Source: Methanobacteriota archaeon (GTDB lineage Archaea; Thermoplasmatota; E2; DHVEG-1). Taken from it: a stretch of 9,599 nt of DNA. This document shows positions 5,039 to 9,599 of this stretch, one piece after another. The number at the start of each line of letters is the position of its first letter. Position 1 is the first letter of the stretch. The stretch is from the NCBI GenBank assembly GCA_903930505.1, contig CAIYYQ010000430.1, forward strand, positions 1-9,599, written 5' to 3'. Made by a program: the position numbers and the translations under genes. The notes under the pieces were generated by a model. That model was not told where the DNA came from. It did not search any database and saw nothing but the letters and a program-made list of their open reading frames with translations.

Positions 5039-7168
5039 TTAGTTCAGTCGGATGAACGGTCCGAACATGAAACCGGTTTTCACTACCGAGGCGCTACCGT
5101 ATGGCCCTGCTTCCGCGGTGATTGTCACCGTGACTCTGCCGAAGGGGAATAGTTTCGCATGGGATTTCCCGGAGATATCTGCAGTCTGCCCCGCATTAAG
5201 AACCTTCGAGCTGTTCGTGAGGATGTCCTTTCTCGTGAAAAGTTTTCCTTCGACTTTAATTGTCCAGTTCACGGTTTTGTTGTTCTCGGTTCCATTATTT
5301 TTGATAGTTGCTGTAATTCCTGAAAATTTTATGCTGTAGGTAGTGATAGTGATATTGTTGCCTTGCTGAGGTGGCGGCGGTGTCACACCACCAGTGATGG
5401 TCACCGTGATGTTGTTTCCCCAGGCACTAACTGCGAAGTGGCTATCTATTGCTTCTGCTTTAACCGTGTAGGTGCCTGCACCAGTCCATTTGTGGGTCGT
5501 TGTGACTGGCATCCCTTGGATATAGGGTCCGAACAAGTAGGTCCCTGTGCTGTCGCCCCAGTCGATATAGTAGGAAACTGTGTCGCCGTTATAGTCATAG
5601 GATTTCACGGTGAATGAGAGAACCTGGTTGACTTCTCCAGAAGTAGCTTTTTCAAGGCTTGGTGGGGTTGGCGGCTGGTTTTGAATACCAATCACTGATG
5701 CACTATCCATACCATCAAAACGTTTTCCTTCATCAGTACAATTTATAAGGGTGATGGTTGCATTATTTATTCCAGCGCAGCATTCGGTGGTATTGGTCAC
5801 AAGTGCATCAAATTCAATGGAAAGAACATCGGAATCTTTCAACTCCGTCGTGAAATTCCACCAGATTGTTTTTTTATCAGTGGATACGTTACTTGGTTCA
5901 CGGTTTGCATTATTTGCGTATTCAAGGCATTCTGGGAGTTGATCAACGATTTTCACTGTATAACTTGCTTGGTTTCCATGGTATGTGAGTGCGAGTTTAA
6001 ATCGTACCGTATCACCAACAACTGCAGTGGTTTCTTCCACCCATTGTTGTCGTCCATCCCATACTTGTTTTGTAAATCGAGGTGGTGGTTGGCAACAGGT
6101 GATATTCGCAGTATCTGAACCGTGGACGTAATTACAGGGATCACAGACCATGCATCCCCAAATGTATACGTTAGCGGTGTTAGCAAATAGAGTCTGTTGT
6201 GGACAGTCACAATAGTGGGTGACATTCGCTTCGAATTCTATAACGACACTTTGCCCATCAGATAAACCAAACAGACGATTACGCCAATCCCATATAACCT
6301 TATTTACATCAGTAATAGGGACCTCTTGTCCACATACAATAATTGTTACTCCTGCCCCACCTTTAATGATTGCAGGGTATAGCGAATTTATTGAATCACT
6401 TGGGGGAATTGTAACTCCAGCTATTGTTATTGATAGAGTGTCCGTATATTCAAGGCATTCAGGTAATACATCCCATATAAACGCGCATTTCATGAGTCCA
6501 CATCCGTGGTATGTCGAAGTTATCTGGAATCGAACCTTTTGACCTAATGTCACATACGAAAGGTTTTCAACCCAGTCGCCTCGTCCCTGGTTTGCATCGG
6601 GATCCCAGACTTTCTTTTCAACATCTAACGAAGTGTGAACCGTCACATGCACCGCGCCGGCATCTCCAAAAAGATCTGCCCCACTACAGTGTTCCTTGGC
6701 AGTCACATTTACATTATTATAGAGGTCGCCACACCCGGTTACTGTTACATTGAATCTAATGTCAAAACTCGAAAGATTGTATAATGATCTATTATAATCA
6801 CCAGTGAAATTCCAATAGATGATGTTGCCTACGATCTTTGGTATCGGAACAGCTGGTTCAATCGTATTTAGATACTGTAAACCATCAGAAAGAGTATCCT
6901 TGACGATAAATTCACTTGCATGGCGTTCAAACGCCGCAGTATCATTGTAATAAGTGATCGTGATTTTAAATTGAACGACATCCCCTGTCTTCGCATCAAG
7001 AGTAGGACCCCATGTTTGGGACTGTGGATTATAAATTAGTTTCATAACAACAAGGTGCCCATCTGGTTGTTGTTGTGGTACTGCAGTGATTGGTCCTACA
7101 GCAAACGCAGATGCGAGCATCAACAGCGCGATAATCAACCCAATTTTTTTTGTTTCTTTTCGTTTCAT
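5039..7168 (-). CDS. Secreted surface protein with three DUF11-like repeats, a PKD domain and a C-terminal beta domain
   Basis: A cell-surface or secreted structural protein of 709 residues. The signal peptide is MKRKETKKIGLIIALLMLAS AFAVGPITA (1-29), with a probable cut near 29-31. Three DUF11-like beta repeats follow (about 38-178, 180-358, 363-495). Their shared landmarks are an opening KxW/WxxxxxW motif, G(D/Q)xVxFxIxxxYHG, and, in repeats 2 and 3, LPECLEY (235-241, 411-417). A PKD-like domain spans about 498-592 (DYNGDTVSYYIDWGDSTGTY, GAGTYTVKAEA). A PPPP linker leads to a C-terminal beta domain (602-709) ending GFMFGPFIRLN. There are 17 cysteines, all in the repeats, and about 20 N-X-S/T sequons, fitting a disulfide-bonded, N-glycosylated envelope protein. 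No transmembrane anchor or sorting motif was recognised. The start is ATG 7168, with GGTGA 4 nt upstream and the signal peptide directly following; in-frame ATG 7252 would add 28 residues unlike a signal peptide. Confidence 0.85.
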   Translation of the reverse strand: MKRKETKKIGLIIALLMLASAFAVGPITAVPQQQPDGHLVVMKLIYNPQSQTWGPTLDAKTGDVVQFKITITYYNDTAAFERHASEFIVKDTLSDGLQYLNTIEPAVPIPKIVGNIIYWNFTGDYNRSLYNLSSFDIRFNVTVTGCGDLYNNVNVTAKEHCSGADLFGDAGAVHVTVHTSLDVEKKVWDPDANQGRGDWVENLSYVTLGQKVRFQITSTYHGCGLMKCAFIWDVLPECLEYTDTLSITIAGVTIPPSDSINSLYPAIIKGGAGVTIIVCGQEVPITDVNKVIWDWRNRLFGLSDGQSVVIEFEANVTHYCDCPQQTLFANTANVYIWGCMVCDPCNYVHGSDTANITCCQPPPRFTKQVWDGRQQWVEETTAVVGDTVRFKLALTYHGNQASYTVKIVDQLPECLEYANNANREPSNVSTDKKTIWWNFTTELKDSDVLSIEFDALVTNTTECCAGINNATITLINCTDEGKRFDGMDSASVIGIQNQPPTPPSLEKATSGEVNQVLSFTVKSYDYNGDTVSYYIDWGDSTGTYLFGPYIQGMPVTTTHKWTGAGTYTVKAEAIDSHFAVSAWGNNITVTITGGVTPPPPQQGNNITITTYSIKFSGITATIKNNGTENNKTVNWTIKVEGKLFTRKDILTNSSKVLNAGQTADISGKSHAKLFPFGRVTVTITAEAGPYGSASVVKTGFMFGPFIRLN

Positions 7169-7212
7169 AAATTCACCGTTCCATGTAATTTTATTTTTTT
7201 GTATCCCCCACG

Positions 7213-7226
7213 CCTGATGAATCAGG
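7213..7226. promoter_or_regulatory. Palindrome over the predicted transcription start of the surface-protein gene
   Basis: CCTGAT-GA-ATCAGG is a perfect 6-bp-arm palindrome. It lies about 20-25 nt downstream of the TATA-like box at 7240-7246, so it covers the expected initiation site on the minus strand. That position suits a repressor operator. No regulator gene in this window is linked to it. Confidence 0.4.
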
Positions 7227-7239
7227 AGTAAGCACAAGG

Positions 7240-7246
7240 AATATAT
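7240..7246 (-). promoter_or_regulatory. TATA-like box for the surface-protein gene
   Basis: GGATATATTCC on the minus strand sits in the intergenic stretch 7169-7404. It would start transcription near 7218, leaving a leader of about 50 nt with a GGTGA ribosome-binding site before ATG 7168. The remainder of the intergenic region (about 7250-7400) is AT-rich, with no ORF or clear structure. Confidence 0.4.
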
Positions 7247-7404
7247 CCGCATACTATTTTAATTTATCGGTAGAGAGTTATTTTTTAAAAAAAATATATT
7301 ATAGTAAAATATTCTTAAAAAAACCACATTCAATAAAAACAATCTAATCACATCGCAACGAATCAACCAGTATCTATCACTGGCGTATTACTCGTAAAAA
7401 AATA

Positions 7405-7674
7405 TCATTTTTTCTGCTTTCTGAATAAGAGAAGCGATCGCAGAAACGGGACATCAAAAAGAACATTCCCCACAAGAATGATACATGCAATGAAAAACTC
7501 ACCAGTATACGATGAATCCTCTTTTAGATATCCAAAGGAAAACCATGACCAAAACAAAGTAAGAGAAACAGCTAGTGGGAGCAGAATTAAAATCGGTGCA
7601 AACAGCAACTCAAAGCGTACGAGTTTCTCTGTAGCCTTTGTTGTATCCATATAACCGTTCCCATTTTTTTCCAT
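7405..7674 (-). CDS. Small two-helix membrane protein, function unknown
   Basis: An 89-residue protein that I do not recognise. A hydrophilic N-terminus (MEKNGNGYMDTTKATEKLVR) is followed by two hydrophobic segments, about 25-47 (LLFAPILILLPLAVSLTLFW) and 60-78 (FFIACIILVGNVLFDVPF), and a basic tail RKQKK. There is no signal-peptidase site, so it is probably an inner-membrane hairpin. Start: ATG 7674 is preceded by GGAG with 10 nt spacing. The in-frame GTG at 7683 would leave the same GGAG almost touching the start codon and is less likely. It begins 15 nt after the stop of the dolichol-kinase-like gene, with the GGAG lying in that gap, so the two are probably co-transcribed. It may be an accessory to that membrane enzyme, but the sequence gives no direct support. 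Confidence 0.6.
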   Translation of the reverse strand: MEKNGNGYMDTTKATEKLVRFELLFAPILILLPLAVSLTLFWSWFSFGYLKEDSSYTGEFFIACIILVGNVLFDVPFLRSLLLFRKQKK

Positions 7675-7689
7675 TACAAACACACTCCA

Positions 7690-8391
7690 TTAAAACGAAT
7701 GAAGAATTTCCTGCGGTAGAATATCAACGCCAATTGTTTTCATCGAAAGCCACACAACCAAGAGTAGAACCGCGGGAAGCATCTGAATCATGAAATCATC
7801 ATCAAGCAACCGAAACTTCTTCACCTCACCAACTACTGCGGCTGCTGAACCAAGTATTGACACGCCAAGTAGCACAAACGTATCTGCAGATTGCCAGATG
7901 ACTGCAAAAAACAACAGGCAAACAAAAAAACCAAGAACCATTGCTTTTTGTTTGCCAAACCGATACCGTAACTCACCAAGAATTGGGTCACCAAGACTTC
8001 CGCACAAAATACAGGGAATCGCTATCTGCTGTGGGAAAAACAAAAGAAGTAAAAGAACCGCTACTCCAAAGTACAGATAGCTCCCTGGTCGATTTTGTTC
8101 ATAGACGCGAAGACCAAAAAACGTTTTGCTATCAAGTACGCCTTTTATCCGCAGATATTCCAAGAGAATAACAAAAACCAAAACCCCACTAAGAATCGTA
8201 TATTTTATAGGAATCATCCATTGTTCATCGGGTAGTAGATAATATATAAGAAACGATGCAGCAAACGCGTGAAACACACGCCGGTACCAATGTACATCAA
8301 AATCGATGGACGCGTTGATTTTCCTTGTTGTTTTTTCAAGATGATGAGCCATATTTTGAATCGAAAGATCATTTGTCCTCATACCAAACAT
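7690..8391 (-). CDS. Dolichol kinase / CTP-transferase-like membrane protein (SEC59/DGK1 superfamily)
   Basis: A 233-residue polytopic membrane protein with about six or seven hydrophobic stretches. It carries the conserved blocks of the CTP-dependent polyprenol/diacylglycerol kinase and phosphatidate cytidylyltransferase superfamily: RRVFHAFAA (37-45), the Glu of ILLEYLRIKG (75-84), RPGSYLYFGVAVL (101-113), GSLGDPILGELRYRFGK (131-147) and the terminal E...LLDDDFMIQMLPA (189-207). The GDP...G...FGK block is the nucleotide/substrate motif known from this family. The likely role is phosphorylating a dolichol-type or related isoprenoid lipid at the membrane, but the substrate cannot be chosen from sequence. 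The start is ATG 8391; ATG 8382 (MRTND) is an alternative. A TATA-like TTTATATTT on the minus strand (about 8438-8446) suggests its own promoter, separate from rpiA upstream. The small membrane protein follows in the same operon. Confidence 0.7.
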   Translation of the reverse strand: MFGMRTNDLSIQNMAHHLEKTTRKINASIDFDVHWYRRVFHAFAASFLIYYLLPDEQWMIPIKYTILSGVLVFVILLEYLRIKGVLDSKTFFGLRVYEQNRPGSYLYFGVAVLLLLLFFPQQIAIPCILCGSLGDPILGELRYRFGKQKAMVLGFFVCLLFFAVIWQSADTFVLLGVSILGSAAAVVGEVKKFRLLDDDFMIQMLPAVLLLVVWLSMKTIGVDILPQEILHSF

Positions 8392-8434
8392 CCATTTTTT
8401 TTCATCTTTTCCGCTGCGCTCAAGAAACGATGAA

Positions 8435-8448
8435 AAAAATATAAAAAC
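8435..8448 (-). promoter_or_regulatory. TATA-like element for the dolichol-kinase-like gene, overlapping a T-rich rpiA 3' region
   Basis: GTTTTTATATTTTT on the minus strand lies in the 82-nt gap after rpiA. It would initiate near 8412-8416, giving a leader of about 20-25 nt to ATG 8391. The same T-rich run, with TTTTT at 8457-8461 just upstream of it, could also end the rpiA transcript, since archaeal termination needs little more than a T-tract. Confidence 0.4.
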
Positions 8449-8473
8449 TCAGGGGAAAAATTGTTTGTCTTTG

Positions 8474-9148
8474 TTATTCTCGGATGATGATTCCTTGTGT
8501 ACTCCCGACGATGACTTCGTCAACAAGTCCAATGAACAACCCGTTTTCCACAACACCCGGGATACAATTTATGTCTTTTTCTAAGGTTTCTGCATCATCT
8601 ATTTTTCCGAATTCACAATCAAGAATATAGTTTGAGTTATCAGTGATATAGACTTCGCCAACAATTGTTCGTAGCTCCGCTGTGCAGCCAAGAGCTTCAA
8701 GTGTTTTCTTTGTCGCAAGATACCCGTACTTTACCACTTCAACAGCAACCGGGAAATCAATTCCCAGGCCTCGGACGATTTTTGATTCATCGATAACAAT
8801 AATTTCTAGTGCGGAATGATATGCAACTATCTTCTCACGGGTGAGCGCACCACCACCTCCTTTGATCAAATTTAGGTTTGAATCAACCTCATCAGCACCA
8901 TCTATCGTCAGATCAATTAACGTATGATCATCAAGTTCCCCAAGAATGATACCACAGTCTGTTGCAAGTTTTTTTGTTTGAAGTGATGTTGGAATCCCTG
9001 TAATAGATAGCCCACCTTTCACAAGTTCCCCAAGTTTTTTAATGGTGTACGCAACCGTTGACCCGGTGCCAAGCCCAATAGTCATTCCATCTTCGACGTA
9101 CTCAAGTGCTTTTTCTCCAGCTGAGCGTTTCATGTCTTCTCTTTCCAA
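8474..9148 (-). CDS. rpiA: Ribose-5-phosphate isomerase A
   Basis: A cytoplasmic enzyme interconverting ribose 5-phosphate and ribulose 5-phosphate, used for nucleotide-sugar supply. The 224-residue product has all RpiA signatures: phosphate-binding GLGTGST (25-31), IPTSLQTKKLA (52-62), DGADEVD (83-89) with Asp83 and Asp86, and LIKGGGGALTREK (94-106) with Lys96 and the catalytic-base Glu105. These correspond to E. coli D81, D84, K94 and E103. The C-terminal IPGVVENGLF is also present. Start: TTG 9148 (MEREDMKRSAGEKAL) is preceded at 5 nt by AGGTGG, and its length matches the N-terminus of thermococcal RpiA as I recall it. ATG 9133 (MKRSAGEKAL) is the conservative alternative; ATG 9187 adds a tail unlike the family. 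It shares a TATA element with the divergent kptA. Nothing appears damaged. Confidence 0.95.
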   Translation of the reverse strand: MEREDMKRSAGEKALEYVEDGMTIGLGTGSTVAYTIKKLGELVKGGLSITGIPTSLQTKKLATDCGIILGELDDHTLIDLTIDGADEVDSNLNLIKGGGGALTREKIVAYHSALEIIVIDESKIVRGLGIDFPVAVEVVKYGYLATKKTLEALGCTAELRTIVGEVYITDNSNYILDCEFGKIDDAETLEKDINCIPGVVENGLFIGLVDEVIVGSTQGIIIRE

Positions 9149-9153
9149 AATAG

Positions 9154-9160
9154 CCACCTT
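9154..9160 (-). promoter_or_regulatory. Shine-Dalgarno site supporting the TTG start of rpiA
   Basis: AAGGTGG on the minus strand contains AGGTG, complementary to the archaeal 16S rRNA tail. It lies 5 nt before the TTG at 9148, which is ideal spacing. It is about 20 nt from the next ATG (9133), too far to serve it. Confidence 0.55.
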
Positions 9161-9189
9161 ACGATAGTAATAGCATAGGCAATACAAAA

Positions 9190-9199
9190 ACTTATACTT
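9190..9199. promoter_or_regulatory. Shared TATA-like element between divergent rpiA and kptA
   Basis: ACTTATACTT reads AAGTATAAGT on the other strand, so it is near-symmetric and TATA-like in both directions. Its centre is about 26 nt from ATG 9221 of kptA, implying a leaderless transcript. On the minus strand it would initiate rpiA near 9169, about 21 nt before the TTG start. No separate TATA box for either gene was seen in this short gap. Confidence 0.5.
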
Positions 9200-9220
9200 G
9201 ATGGTTTTATTACACCCCCT

Positions 9221-9599
9221 ATGAACGACATGCTAGCTGAATGTGATGAACATGGATATTACCGTGGGGAAACATGTTCGGTTTGTGATCGGAAAGGAAA
9301 GTTTCTGATGAACGATCGCGAGCTGGATTCCCTAGGTCGTATCATGGCAGGAGTGCTTCGTCATTTCCCAGAAAAAGTTGGACTTACCATGGATGGACAT
9401 GGTTGGATTGATCTCAACGCTTTCATCAAAGCAATCGGTGAGAGTAGATCTGGTTTTCACTGGTTGCGACAGCAACATATTGAGGCGATAATAAAAACTG
9501 ATCCAAAGGGACGATATCAGATTGATGGCGGGATGATTCGGGCGACCTATGGTCATTCCATTGATGTGAACCTGGATGATTTACCACTCGCAGAAATCG
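9221..9599 (+). CDS. kptA: RNA 2'-phosphotransferase (Tpt1/KptA), truncated by the right edge of the window
   Basis: The enzyme removes an internal RNA 2'-phosphate using NAD+, yielding ADP-ribose 1'',2''-cyclic phosphate and nicotinamide. The first 126 residues are in the window and the frame is still open at 9599. The N-terminus has a zinc-knuckle-like Cys8-x2-His11-x7-Cys19-x2-Cys22, a known addition in archaeal KptA proteins. The Tpt1 domain then begins: LGRIMAGVLRHFPEKVGL (38-55) with the catalytic Arg47-His48 pair, GWIDLNAFIKAI (61-72), and DGGMIRATYGHSIDV (102-116) with Arg107 and the GHS motif. The remaining part, with the final catalytic Arg and NAD+ contacts, lies outside. The mRNA is probably leaderless from the shared TATA element. 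The physiological substrate in archaea is unclear, because archaeal tRNA splicing does not leave a 2'-phosphate. Confidence 0.92.
   Translation, partial: MNDMLAECDEHGYYRGETCSVCDRKGKFLMNDRELDSLGRIMAGVLRHFPEKVGLTMDGHGWIDLNAFIKAIGESRSGFHWLRQQHIEAIIKTDPKGRYQIDGGMIRATYGHSIDVNLDDLPLAEI

Noticed and set aside
7405..7683. GTG at 7683 as the start of the small membrane protein
   Set aside because: The GGAG ribosome-binding site would lie 1 nt from that codon, whereas it is well placed for ATG 7674.

Overview
The window looks archaeal, most likely a Euryarchaeota/Thermoplasmatota-type genome. The evidence is the gene set: a DUF357 protein, an archaeal-type ribose-5-phosphate isomerase A, a KptA/Tpt1 with the archaeal N-terminal zinc knuckle, an archaeal SAM hydrolase-family protein (DUF62), an UPF0104/AglD-type membrane protein, a dolichol-kinase-like protein and a DUF11/PKD surface protein. 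Promoters also look archaeal: TATA boxes lie about 25 nt from the likely transcript starts, several mRNAs appear leaderless, and Shine-Dalgarno sites are GGTGA/AGGTG-like. Base composition is moderately AT-rich. No rRNA, tRNA or CRISPR array was seen.

Layout. Positions 1-93 (minus strand) are the 5' end of a group II intron that runs off the left edge. It begins GTGTGCC directly after a hairpin (97-121), the arrangement typical of bacterial class C (IIC) introns. Next to it lies a minus-strand SlyD-like FKBP prolyl isomerase gene (130-435) whose C-terminal third is missing. A roughly 420-nt divergent regulatory region separates it from a plus-strand secreted gingipain-type (C25) cysteine peptidase (859-2790). 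This converges, with a 17-nt gap, on an UPF0104 multi-pass membrane protein (2808-3782, minus). Divergent from that is the DUF62 gene (3881-4681, plus), which converges on a small DUF357 gene (4705-4929, minus).

The rest of the window is mostly minus strand. It holds a large Cys-rich, heavily sequon-bearing surface protein with DUF11-like repeats and a PKD domain (5039-7168), followed in the transcript by a hairpin plus U-tract. Next come a small two-helix membrane protein (7405-7674) and a dolichol kinase/CTP-transferase-like membrane protein (7690-8391), which form a probable two-gene operon. Last is rpiA (8474-9148). A single TATA-like element at 9190-9199 seems to serve both rpiA and the plus-strand, right-edge-truncated kptA gene (9221 to beyond 9599).

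How the genes relate. There is no single pathway. Three genes concern the envelope (C25 peptidase, surface protein, UPF0104 protein) and one concerns lipid or polyprenol phosphorylation. The others are housekeeping: RpiA in pentose metabolism, KptA in RNA 2'-phosphate removal, and DUF62 in SAM hydrolysis. The points most worth a second look are the group II intron and its hairpin insertion site beside the truncated FKBP, and the replacement of the conserved catalytic His by Gln in the DUF62 protein.
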